Source: Bacillota bacterium
GTDB lineage: Bacteria > Bacillota_I > Bacilli_A > Acholeplasmatales > Acholeplasmataceae
Reading direction: 5' to 3'
Length of the DNA: 18,570 nucleotides
NCBI GenBank assembly: GCA_006226985.1
Contig: SBGC01000091.1
Location: 1 to 18,570, forward strand
Numbering within the stretch: the first letter of the stretch is position 1; every line of letters begins with the position of its first letter. Below, one piece after another: positions 1 to 7,943 of this stretch. Below the pieces are notes generated by a model. That model did no database searches. It was not told the origin of the DNA and saw nothing but the letters and a program-made list of their open reading frames with translations. The position numbers were made by a program, and so were the translations under genes.

Positions 1-19
1 GTATTTAAGGAGAATATAT

Positions 20-2857
20 ATGAACATATGGAATGCCATGAATAAAAAAATAGCCATGGCAGTGATTCTTTTTGCATCACTTTTCATCCTCATCGCTTGT
101 GGAGATGATGCACCAAAAGAATTTACTGTGACCTTTAATTCAAACGGGGGCTCAAATGTATCAGAGATTGTTGTTGAAGAAGGAGAAACATTTACACTTC
201 CTGCAGATCCAACACGGACAGGATATACCTTTGATGATTGGTATATTGATGAAGATTTAGAAACAGTATTTAACAATTTTTTAATTACACAAAATATTAC
301 TGTTTATGCAAAATGGACGATTAATACCTACACAGTCACATTTAATGTTGATGGTGGTAGTGTCGTTTCTAACGCAAGTGTTAATTATAACCAAACAGTG
401 ACTGAGCCTGTTGATCCTACAAAGGTAGGTTATACATTCGCTGGATGGTACACAGATGCAGAAAAGACAGCTCTTTTCACATTTACAACACCAGTCATGG
501 GAAACATGACACTTTATGCGAAGTGGACTGTTTTAGAATATCAAGCAACCTTTAATTTCCCTGAAGGTAATCCAATCGTGTTGACATTTGAACATGGTGA
601 TACAATTGTTCCACCAACAACACGTGAAATAGAAGGATATACATTTGTAGGTTGGTTCTTCGATGAAGCTTTCCAACAACCACTAAACGGTGGTGGCATC
701 GATAACGACTGTGATTTATATGCGCTTTATGACAAAAACGAATATACCGTTACATTTAATACAAACGGTGGTGAAGCAAAAGCATCTGAAAATGTTTTAT
801 ACGAAGAATCATTAGAAACACAAAATCCATTATATGAAGGCTATAACTTCATGGGTTGGTTCTATGACGAAGCCTTAACTGAACCATTTAGTGAAAATGA
901 TCTAATTACTGAAAATGTGACTTTATATGCAAAATGGGAACTAATTCCACCAACAGATGAAGAATTAGCATTAGAAGATATTGAATCACTTGGAATTCCT
1001 GAAACATTAGGTACAGATATTGTATTACCTGCAACAGGTGTTAATGGAACAAGTTTTACATGGTCTACAAATAAACCTCATTTAATCACTGAAACAGGTA
1101 AAGTTACAAAAGCTGGTCACGGTACAGGTGGAGAAATTGTATGGTTAACTGCATTAGTTACTAAAGGCACATATACAAATGTTCATTTATTTGAAATCTT
1201 AGTAGAAGAAGCACCAGAATCACTTGTTACATCAACAAGAAATGTACCATTTACAAATATTTCAACAGAATATTTCCCAGCCAATGGAGCGATTGATTTA
1301 TACTTCATGAATAATCAAGATGTCCCATTTGTTGACATCGCTGAATTTATGTATTTAGTGGATGGAGCAATTGACACGATTGCATCTGACCCAGTAGAAA
1401 TCATTGGTGATGATGGATTAACATACTTCGTTGTTCAATATGTTACATTCGAAATGACTGAAGTTGATATCATGACCATTCGTTACATCGTTGAATACAG
1501 TCAAGATGAAGTTGTTGTTGAATCAGATGTTTATGAAGCAATTATTGATTTCACTGAAAACACATTCTATACAGATTCATTTGATTTCTTTGATGCTATG
1601 GTTGCATCTACTTCAACAAACTTTGGTGAAGGTTTATCCTTTGGTGATTCGATCATTACTGAGGGAACAGGTATTTTTATACCGTTATCAAATTATCGTT
1701 TTGATCTTGTTATTCATGAAGATGGTGAAGAAACGTATTACTTAATGCCACTTCATGTTGCTAACTTACTCTTTGTTGGCTCAGTTTATTATGATGTTTA
1801 TTATAATGGCGATGCATTATATGGTGTTGACTCGTATCAATTCCTAGATGATGTCCCAGAAGTTGTTACAGCTAAAACAAGTTCTTACAATTCAAAATCA
1901 GCATCATTAGCAATGCGTCAAGCAACGTATGATTATTTAGTATTACTCTTCGATTTCTTCTATGGATTAAAAGAAGTGAATGGCGTTAATACATATTATG
2001 AAGTTTTTGGTGAATTTGTTAATAGCATTATGTTTGGTCGTGACACAGCGCATTATCGTGGAATTTATGACTTAACATATTCACTTGATGATTTACATAC
2101 ATACCATATTACAACAGGTTATTATGTTGAAACCGATTACGGATTCTCACTTACACTTAATGATTTAGGTCCAAGAAGCGCTGGTTACTATCAAGGTAGT
2201 TGGGCAGTAGATGATGCCATTGAACTTGCGTTCCCAAGTGGTAGACCTAATTTAAGAATTACACCAGATGGTAAAACAGCTATCGTTGTCATCAACAGCT
2301 TTACTGTGGATACTCCTAACCAATTCAGATTAGCACTCATGGATATTTCATCCAGCTATCCAAATGTAGAAAATGTTGTCGTAGACTTAACGAAGAATGG
2401 TGGCGGAAATGTCGGTGCTGTTTGGAGAACACTTGGTTATATGTGGGATGATGTGATTTATTATCATTCTCAAAATCCAACAGAAGGATCTGCTGTCTCA
2501 TATCAAATTTATGACACTTATGATGCTTACGATTACAATTGGTTTATTCTAACATCATCAGTAACCTTCTCAGCAGCAAACCTTATGGCTTCAACTGCTA
2601 AAGAACAAGGAATTGCTACAATTATTGGATTAAACAGTACAGGTGGTGCATCCTCAATTTCAGGTACAGTGCTTCCTACTGGAGATGTTATCTTTATTAG
2701 TTCAACAAACGTTATTTCTACACTAGTTGGTGAAGAATATGTTTCTGTTGAATATGGTGTTGAAGTTGATTATAGTGTTGGTAATGTCAACAACTTATTC
2801 AATGATGTTTACTTACAAGAATTAATTGACACCATCAATCAAAACAACGCAGAATAA
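20..2857 (+). CDS. Surface lipoprotein with four InlB B-type repeats, an Ig-like domain and an S41 peptidase-like domain
   Basis: 945 aa. The N-terminus is a lipoprotein signal (positive start, hydrophobic 11-26, lipobox LIAC with Cys27), so the protein should be anchored outside the membrane. Residues 34-307 hold four Listeria-Bacteroides repeats, each with a TVTFN.NGG start and a YAKW-like end (the third is degenerate). Residues 312-396 resemble an atrophied bacterial Ig-like domain (LPATG..GTSFTWST, ITETGKV). From about 685 the sequence fits family S41: LDDLHT (689-694), VVDLTKNGGG (787-796), TFSAAN with candidate nucleophile Ser851, and a GLNSTGG turn at 870-876. The lysine of CtpA-type S41 enzymes is not seen; His693 could be the partner, as in tricorn/IRBP-like members. 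Residues 400-640 I do not recognise. The start at 20 is chosen for AAGGAGA six bases upstream; ATG 38 has no comparable site. The family call is good; proteolytic activity is unproven. The promoter lies outside the window. Confidence 0.85.
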   Translation: MNIWNAMNKKIAMAVILFASLFILIACGDDAPKEFTVTFNSNGGSNVSEIVVEEGETFTLPADPTRTGYTFDDWYIDEDLETVFNNFLITQNITVYAKWTINTYTVTFNVDGGSVVSNASVNYNQTVTEPVDPTKVGYTFAGWYTDAEKTALFTFTTPVMGNMTLYAKWTVLEYQATFNFPEGNPIVLTFEHGDTIVPPTTREIEGYTFVGWFFDEAFQQPLNGGGIDNDCDLYALYDKNEYTVTFNTNGGEAKASENVLYEESLETQNPLYEGYNFMGWFYDEALTEPFSENDLITENVTLYAKWELIPPTDEELALEDIESLGIPETLGTDIVLPATGVNGTSFTWSTNKPHLITETGKVTKAGHGTGGEIVWLTALVTKGTYTNVHLFEILVEEAPESLVTSTRNVPFTNISTEYFPANGAIDLYFMNNQDVPFVDIAEFMYLVDGAIDTIASDPVEIIGDDGLTYFVVQYVTFEMTEVDIMTIRYIVEYSQDEVVVESDVYEAIIDFTENTFYTDSFDFFDAMVASTSTNFGEGLSFGDSIITEGTGIFIPLSNYRFDLVIHEDGEETYYLMPLHVANLLFVGSVYYDVYYNGDALYGVDSYQFLDDVPEVVTAKTSSYNSKSASLAMRQATYDYLVLLFDFFYGLKEVNGVNTYYEVFGEFVNSIMFGRDTAHYRGIYDLTYSLDDLHTYHITTGYYVETDYGFSLTLNDLGPRSAGYYQGSWAVDDAIELAFPSGRPNLRITPDGKTAIVVINSFTVDTPNQFRLALMDISSSYPNVENVVVDLTKNGGGNVGAVWRTLGYMWDDVIYYHSQNPTEGSAVSYQIYDTYDAYDYNWFILTSSVTFSAANLMASTAKEQGIATIIGLNSTGGASSISGTVLPTGDVIFISSTNVISTLVGEEYVSVEYGVEVDYSVGNVNNLFNDVYLQELIDTINQNNAE
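119..940 (+). repeat. Four tandem Listeria-Bacteroides (InlB B-type) repeats, protein level
   Basis: Four units of 65-70 residues lie at residues 34-100, 102-170, 172-237 and 240-307 of the lipoprotein. Each unit has a beta strand ending in NGG, a P.....GY.F.GW centre and a LYAKW end. Unit 3 lacks the NGG and ends LYALY, so it is the most diverged. Such units are known from surface proteins of Listeria and many Firmicutes and are thought to act as extracellular stalk or binding modules. Confidence 0.85.
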
Positions 2858-2864
2858 AAAAAAT

Positions 2865-2900
2865 AAGCTCACTTCATCCGAGGTGAGCTTTTTTATTTTT
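2865..2900. terminator. Bidirectional rho-independent terminator
   Basis: An 8-bp stem AAGCTCAC / GTGAGCTT (2865-2872 and 2883-2890) with a 10-base loop is followed by a T-run on the plus strand. It is preceded by an A-run that serves as the T-run for the minus strand. It sits between two convergent genes that end at 2857 and 2900, so it probably stops both transcripts. Confidence 0.85.
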
Positions 2901-3280
2901 TAATTTTTATAGATAATGTATAAGACTGCAAACAAGATAATGTAGACTGCAGCGGATAACCAGAATCCGAGGTAAACATCTTTAGATACACGCTCTTTGT
3001 TTGTCGTGTAATCATAATATGAATCCTTCATTCGTTTACCAACAAGTGCTTTACCAAATGCTTGAACACCATAAACTAAAATGTCAAGTGAACCCTCATT
3101 TGATATATACAAGAACCAACCTAAAACGAACAAAATAATCGCACTCATCGTCGCTCCATCAACGAGCCCTTCGAGTGTGAAATTTTGACTGTAAAGAAGG
3201 GTACCTCCAAAGACAATCATGCCAATAATTACACCTGAAAACATGTATTTGAATATCTTTCTATCTTTGATTTGTTTCAC
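2900..3280 (-). CDS. Small three-helix membrane protein, DUF3899-like
   Basis: 126 aa from a GTG start. Three hydrophobic segments at about 12-31, 43-60 and 103-123 mark an integral membrane protein. A central motif, GSLDILVYGVQAFGKAL (63-79), and an aromatic DSYYDY (86-91) lie in the loop before the last helix. This pattern resembles the DUF3899 family of short Firmicutes membrane proteins, judged from memory, and no function is known. The longer reading frame begins at a TTG at 3286, but that codon directly abuts GAGGTGA (3293-3287). The GTG at 3280 has correct spacing from that ribosome site, so I place the start there. The gene is transcribed alone, divergently from the opp operon, and shares a terminator with the upstream lipoprotein. 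Confidence 0.7.
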   Translation of the reverse strand: MKQIKDRKIFKYMFSGVIIGMIVFGGTLLYSQNFTLEGLVDGATMSAIILFVLGWFLYISNEGSLDILVYGVQAFGKALVGKRMKDSYYDYTTNKERVSKDVYLGFWLSAAVYIILFAVLYIIYKN

Positions 3281-3319
3281 GGTCAATCACCTCATATATC
3301 TTAGTATATACACGCACAC

Positions 3320-3348
3320 ATTATATAATGATAACACAAATTTTTCAA
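3320..3348 (-). promoter_or_regulatory. Sigma-A-type promoter of the small membrane protein gene
   Basis: On the minus strand the -35 TTGAAA (3348-3343) and -10 TATAAT (3325-3320) are separated by 17 bases. The predicted start near 3313 leaves a leader of about 33 bases before the GTG at 3280. A 6-bp palindrome TATGAT-AC-ATCATA (3350-3363) lies just upstream of the -35 box. Confidence 0.75.
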
Positions 3349-3407
3349 TTATGATACATCATATGCTCATTTTGTTTCTTTTTTGATGTTTTGCAACATT
3401 TTGCTAT

Positions 3408-3422
3408 TTGAAAACGATTTCA
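3408..3422. promoter_or_regulatory. cre-like operator (CcpA-type) upstream of opp
   Basis: TTGAAAACGATTTCA matches the relaxed Bacillus cre consensus WTGNAANCGNWNNCW at every fixed position. It lies inside an 8-bp inverted repeat (3406-3425). The site ends 24 bases before the opp -35 box, a position that in Bacillus is often used for activation. Whether this organism has CcpA cannot be seen here. Confidence 0.5.
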
Positions 3423-3446
3423 AATTGATAAAAGGTGTTAGAATTG

Positions 3447-3475
3447 TTGACAAAAGACGTGCTTTATAGTAAAAT
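3447..3475 (+). promoter_or_regulatory. Sigma-A-type promoter of the opp operon
   Basis: A perfect -35 TTGACA (3447-3452), a 17-base spacer and -10 TAAAAT (3470-3475) give a predicted start near 3482. The short leader carries AAGGAGAGAGGA (3494-3505), a strong ribosome site before the ATG at 3514. Confidence 0.85.
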
Positions 3476-3513
3476 TTCTACAAACCTAAAAATAAGGAGA
3501 GAGGAACGAAGAA

Positions 3514-6500
3514 ATGAAAAAATTCATGACAAGTTGGCTTTTACTGTTATTCGTTGTATTCTTAGTTGCCTGCGGTGGCGGCGAAGAAACTCAAGAGTTC
3601 ACTATTACGTTTAACGTTAATGGTGGTACAGCTGTAACAGCTCTTACTGTAGAAGAAGGTACATTGGCAACTGCTCCAACAGCACCAACCAGAACTGGTT
3701 ACGTGTTCAAGGGATGGTTCGCAGATGCAGCTTTAACTACACAGTTTAGTTTCGCACTTCCAATTACAGGAGATTTAACACTGTATGCGAAATGGGCACA
3801 ACTCTTTACCGTTACATTTGAATCAAATGGAGGTAGTGCAGTTGCGTCAGTTCAAGTTGAACAAGGTCTAACCGTATTACAACCTTCAGATCCAACTAAG
3901 GCTGGATTCGTATTTGAAGATTGGTATACAACAGCAGCTTTAACAACTAAGTATAACTTTGGTGCTCCAGTTACTGCAGCATTAACATTATACGCTGGTT
4001 ATACAGCAATTGCTGAAGACCAATTCGTAGTATCATTTAACTCAAATGGTGGTACTTATATTGCTCCACAAGTTGTAACAGACGGTGATGCTGTAGCAGC
4101 TCCAACTGCTCCAACTCGCGCTGGCTTTACTTTCCAAGGATGGAATTTAGGCGCAACAGCTTATAACTTTGCTACTCCAGTTACTGCAAACATTACATTA
4201 ACTGCACAATGGCAAGCAATTCCACAATACACAGTGACTTTCCAACGTCAAGATGGTATCGTATTAAACACTGAAACAGTTTACCAAGGTACAGCAGTTG
4301 CTGAACCAGTAGATCCTGTTAGAGATGGTTACGAATTCCTTGGTTGGTTTGTTCAAGGTGAAGAAGCTCTTGAAGTTTATGATTTTGCTACACTAGTAAC
4401 TGAAAACTTAGTTATTATTGCAGTATTCAAGATTATTCCACCAGCTGTAGACACAAACGCTACTTATTTAACTTATATTGGTACAGTTACTAACTTAAAC
4501 CCATATTCAGAAACATTAGCAAATGCATCTGAACTATACACTTTAATTAGCGACTACTTATATCGTGGCGATTATGACTGGGACTTAGCAATTGAATTAG
4601 GTTTAGCTACTGAAGTTGGTGATTTCACTAATACAGCTAATCTGCCATTCACTTATGTTCCTTCAATGGCTGCTGATCTTCCATTAGACGTTAATGGTGA
4701 TGGTATGGTTTGGGAAGTTACACTTCGTGAAGACTTAGAATTCGTAGACGGTACAGCAATTGATACTGCTACATTCGATTATTCATACCAACAATTACTA
4801 GATCCAAAATTATTAAATGCTAGAGCAACTAACCTATATTCAACAGATTCACTTCCATTAATTAATGCTGAAGCATACTTTACACAATTAACTCCAGACA
4901 AAGACGAACTTGGCTACATTATGTATACAGTTGGTGAAGTTCAATTTGCTAGAGCAAACTCATTATATGGACATGTTATTGGTCATGAAGATTGGCCACT
5001 ATATTATCCAGAACAACCATTTGATACACTTGTTGGTCCTGCTCATGAGCAGTTATTAGAAGGCCAAAAAGCATATGTTGAACCTTGGGGTACAGGATAT
5101 GGTGTTGAAGGTTATGTATTAGTTGATGAATTAGACAACGCATTCCGTATGGGTACTGACAATGTTATGTACGCACCATACGCAGGCTGGACATTAGACG
5201 GTGTTGCAGTTCCTCACGTATTACCAGAAGGCGTTTCATTTAAATCTGGTGGTGCTGGATATGCAGGTGCTTTACCAGCATATATGGATGCAGCTCAAAA
5301 CTATGCAACTGTAGATGAAGATGGTCTACCAGTTGGTGGTGTTGAAACTTATGAACAAGCAACTGCAGTTCTTTGGTCAGAAGTTGGTTTCGAAGTTGTT
5401 GATCAATATACAATGAGATTCCACTTATCAGCTAAGAAGAGCCAATGGCAAGTTATGACTAACTTAGCAAGTGCTATTACTTCAGTTGTTCACCCAGCAA
5501 ACTTTGAAGCAGGTTTGATTGAAGGTGGAGCTCGTACAAACTACGGTTCTATCGACAACCCACTTGTTGCATTTGGTAGATATGAAGTTATCGAATGGCA
5601 ACCAGATGGATTCTTCAGATTCCAAAGAAATGATGATCATTTTGATGCAGCGAACTATAGAATTAAGTATATTCGTTATGATATTATTAACGACCAAAGT
5701 ACAGCAGTTAATGAATTCCAACAAGGACGTCTTGACTTAGCTGGTGCAAGTGGATCTTACTATCAAACATATAAGAATTCACCATACTTAAAACTTAGCC
5801 CTGTTACAACATTCTTCCGCTTTGCATTCTCACTTGATAGAATGAATGATGATGATCCATCAAATGATACTCCAATTATGCAATACTTAGATTTCAGAAA
5901 AGCATTATACTTTGCAACTGACCGTGAAACATTCGTTACTGACGTACGTGCTCCAGGTTTCCCAACTCATGGTATCCTTGGACCAGTCTACTTCTCAAGC
6001 GAACAAAATCCATTCTCTTATAGAGCATCACTTCCAGGTCAAGCAGTATTAGCTGATTTAGCTCCTGAAACTTATGGATATGATCCAATTATGGCTAAGC
6101 AATTATTTGATGCAGTATATGCTCAAGCAGTTGCTGATGAAGTAATCCCTGCTGATTCAGTTGTTGAAATTGAAATCGTATTCTCAGATGCTGAAACAAA
6201 CCATACAATGGCTAACTGGCTAGAAGCTACATGGGAAGAAATTTTCGGAGATAAATTCGACCTCGTTAAGAATCCAGTTCCAAGTGCTCAATTAACAGCA
6301 ACTGGTACAGGTATTTGGGATACAGGTAACTTCGACTTAACATTTGGCGGCTGGCAAGGTCTTCAATTCTGGGCACCTGGTATGTTACAAGTTTACTCAA
6401 GTGGTAGAGGCGCAGCATACATCCTAGAAGTTGGTTTCGAAACTGGTAATGCAGTTCTAGAAGTTGAACTAGGCGCTGGTAAAGCTGCTGTTCAAGCTTG

Positions 6501-6861
6501 GTTAGACGAATTATTATTAGTTGCTGAACCTACATCTGCTCAAGAAGAATATATCGACTTGTTCGAAGACTTCTTAGCTGATTTCACAGGCGACATCTAT
6601 ACTAACACTTATGACTATATTTGGGAAACTGTATATTATACAATTCTTGACTATGATCTATATGAAGGTAGAGAAGACGACTTTGACCGTATTACTGCAG
6701 CGCTTGAAGGTGAATTATTAGCTCAAATGATTAACATTCCATTATTCACATCAGTTGGCGCTACAGTTTACAGTGCACGTGTTCAATTTGAAGCTCAAGC
6801 ATACCATGCACGCATGGGTTGGGGCGGATTAAGATACATGTACTTAGGTATCATGGCATAA
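3514..6861 (+). CDS. oppA: Oligopeptide-binding lipoprotein OppA with N-terminal InlB B-type repeats
   Basis: 1115 aa; first gene of the opp operon. The lipoprotein signal ends in LVAC with Cys20, so the protein sits outside the cell and hands peptides to OppBC. Residues 28-306 form four Listeria-Bacteroides repeats. From about 317 the chain fits the SBP_bac_5 (OppA/DppA) family: the NLNPYSETLANASELYTLI start (327-345), WEVTLREDLEFVDGTAI (400-416), the FQQGRLDLAG segment (735-744) and the LDFRKALYFATDRE block (792-804). The binding part is about 800 residues against roughly 520-560 in ordinary OppA, with extra sequence around 470-620 and 970-1050. DVNGDG (392-397) resembles the start of a calcium loop, but position 12 is Thr, so I do not claim calcium binding. 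The bound peptide cannot be inferred. A stem-loop rather than a promoter separates it from oppB. Confidence 0.88.
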   Translation: MKKFMTSWLLLLFVVFLVACGGGEETQEFTITFNVNGGTAVTALTVEEGTLATAPTAPTRTGYVFKGWFADAALTTQFSFALPITGDLTLYAKWAQLFTVTFESNGGSAVASVQVEQGLTVLQPSDPTKAGFVFEDWYTTAALTTKYNFGAPVTAALTLYAGYTAIAEDQFVVSFNSNGGTYIAPQVVTDGDAVAAPTAPTRAGFTFQGWNLGATAYNFATPVTANITLTAQWQAIPQYTVTFQRQDGIVLNTETVYQGTAVAEPVDPVRDGYEFLGWFVQGEEALEVYDFATLVTENLVIIAVFKIIPPAVDTNATYLTYIGTVTNLNPYSETLANASELYTLISDYLYRGDYDWDLAIELGLATEVGDFTNTANLPFTYVPSMAADLPLDVNGDGMVWEVTLREDLEFVDGTAIDTATFDYSYQQLLDPKLLNARATNLYSTDSLPLINAEAYFTQLTPDKDELGYIMYTVGEVQFARANSLYGHVIGHEDWPLYYPEQPFDTLVGPAHEQLLEGQKAYVEPWGTGYGVEGYVLVDELDNAFRMGTDNVMYAPYAGWTLDGVAVPHVLPEGVSFKSGGAGYAGALPAYMDAAQNYATVDEDGLPVGGVETYEQATAVLWSEVGFEVVDQYTMRFHLSAKKSQWQVMTNLASAITSVVHPANFEAGLIEGGARTNYGSIDNPLVAFGRYEVIEWQPDGFFRFQRNDDHFDAANYRIKYIRYDIINDQSTAVNEFQQGRLDLAGASGSYYQTYKNSPYLKLSPVTTFFRFAFSLDRMNDDDPSNDTPIMQYLDFRKALYFATDRETFVTDVRAPGFPTHGILGPVYFSSEQNPFSYRASLPGQAVLADLAPETYGYDPIMAKQLFDAVYAQAVADEVIPADSVVEIEIVFSDAETNHTMANWLEATWEEIFGDKFDLVKNPVPSAQLTATGTGIWDTGNFDLTFGGWQGLQFWAPGMLQVYSSGRGAAYILEVGFETGNAVLEVELGAGKAAVQAWLDELLLVAEPTSAQEEYIDLFEDFLADFTGDIYTNTYDYIWETVYYTILDYDLYEGREDDFDRITAALEGELLAQMINIPLFTSVGATVYSARVQFEAQAYHARMGWGGLRYMYLGIMA
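3595..4431 (+). repeat. Four tandem Listeria-Bacteroides (InlB B-type) repeats at the OppA N-terminus
   Basis: Units lie at residues 28-95, 97-164, 170-234 and 238-306. Units 1-3 keep the NGG and the P....GY/F.F..W pattern. Unit 4 has QDG in place of NGG and ends IIAVFK. They match the repeats of the 20-2857 lipoprotein in kind, but the sequences have diverged well beyond a recent copy. Confidence 0.85.
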
Positions 6862-6898
6862 TTGCTAGATATTCAAAAATTTATTAAATAAAAATTAA

Positions 6899-6944
6899 CG
6901 ACATCGCAACCCTAGTGGGTGTTCCATTAGGGTTGTTTGTGTCG
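6899..6944 (+). promoter_or_regulatory. Stable intergenic stem-loop between oppA and oppB
   Basis: A 12-bp stem (6907-6918 with 6924-6935, one G-T wobble, 5-base loop) is extended by an outer CGACA/TGTCG stem (6899-6903 and 6940-6944). No T-run follows, so it is not a standard terminator. Its place after a binding-protein gene and before permease genes fits an mRNA-stabilising or partial-attenuation hairpin that would leave oppA mRNA in excess. That role is inference. Confidence 0.65.
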
Positions 6945-6965
6945 CAAGAAGATTGGAGTAGTATT

Positions 6966-7943
6966 ATGACAAGATACATATTTAAACGTATCGGACTAAT
7001 GATTATAACAACCATGATTATTATTTTTATGGTTTTTGCATTCGTTAGAATGATGCCTGACTTAAAAATACAAGCAGATCCTTCAATCGACCCAGCAATT
7101 TTACAGCAATTGTTAGATAGAGATGGTATTGGTCAAGGTCCAATTATTGAACAGTTCTTTAGATGGATTAACAATATGTTCGAATACAAGAGCTTAGGCT
7201 ATTCACTACGTGAACCACGAGAAGTTTCAGATATGATTAGCGAACGACTCATCGTAAGTATTCGTATTAACATTATTCCTTATCTACTATCGATTCCTAT
7301 TGGTATCAGTTTGGGTATATGGGCTGCACTAAAAAAGAACAAAATTACTGACCATGTGATTTCAACTGGTGTCATGGTCTTAATCTCAGTACCCTCGTTT
7401 GTTATTGGGGTTCTTTTACAATATTATTTTGCATTTAGATTAAACTGGGTACCTTGGAAGGTTGCTGTTGGTTCAGACTTTTCAACAGATATCATTAAAG
7501 GGTTATCGAGTTATATTCTCCCTATCGTCATGCTTACATTAGGTGGTATTGCAGGTTTAGCCAGATTAACACGTGCTGAATTAACAGAAGTTCTGACTTC
7601 AGAGTTTATGTTACTTTGCCGTACAAAAGGTCTTAACCGCAGACAATCAACTGTTAGACATGGTATTCGAAACGCTTTAGTACCTATCGCCCCAGGTTTA
7701 ATTGGTGGTCTAGTTGGTATTTTAAGTGGAGCGATCGTAACTGAGCAAATTTTCCAAATTCGTGGTATTGGTCAGTTATACATTACTGCCTTTACGGCAA
7801 CTTCTGGTACAAAACCAGATTATCCTATCATTATGGCATTAATTATGTTCTATACAGTCATTGGTTTAACAGCAACATTAGTTATTGACTTATCCTATGG
7901 TGTGATTGACCCAAGAATCAGAATGGGGGCAGGAAAACGATGA
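6966..7943 (+). CDS. oppB: Oligopeptide ABC transporter permease OppB
   Basis: 325 aa. One of the two transmembrane subunits that form the peptide channel with OppC. Six hydrophobic helices can be seen at about 9-28, 100-121, 134-154, 181-201, 238-258 and 287-308. The ATPase-contacting EAA-type loop is at 209-238 (EFMLLCRTKGLNRR..RHGIRNALVP), followed by GAIVTEQIFQIRGIG and the family end YGVIDPRIR (311-319). The frame is open from a GTG at 6915, but that lies inside the stem-loop. ATG 6966, seven bases after GGAG (6955-6958), gives the usual OppB start, MTRYIFKRI. Its TGA overlaps the oppC ATG by four bases, so translation is coupled. Confidence 0.93.
   Translation: MTRYIFKRIGLMIITTMIIIFMVFAFVRMMPDLKIQADPSIDPAILQQLLDRDGIGQGPIIEQFFRWINNMFEYKSLGYSLREPREVSDMISERLIVSIRINIIPYLLSIPIGISLGIWAALKKNKITDHVISTGVMVLISVPSFVIGVLLQYYFAFRLNWVPWKVAVGSDFSTDIIKGLSSYILPIVMLTLGGIAGLARLTRAELTEVLTSEFMLLCRTKGLNRRQSTVRHGIRNALVPIAPGLIGGLVGILSGAIVTEQIFQIRGIGQLYITAFTATSGTKPDYPIIMALIMFYTVIGLTATLVIDLSYGVIDPRIRMGAGKR

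Noticed and set aside
4687..4722. An EF-hand or dockerin calcium loop in OppA (DVNGDG)
   Set aside because: Position 12 of the loop is Thr and no second loop is near.
6915..6965. An N-terminal extension of OppB from GTG 6915
   Set aside because: The codons lie inside the stem-loop, give no sensible signal and lack a ribosome site; ATG 6966 has one.
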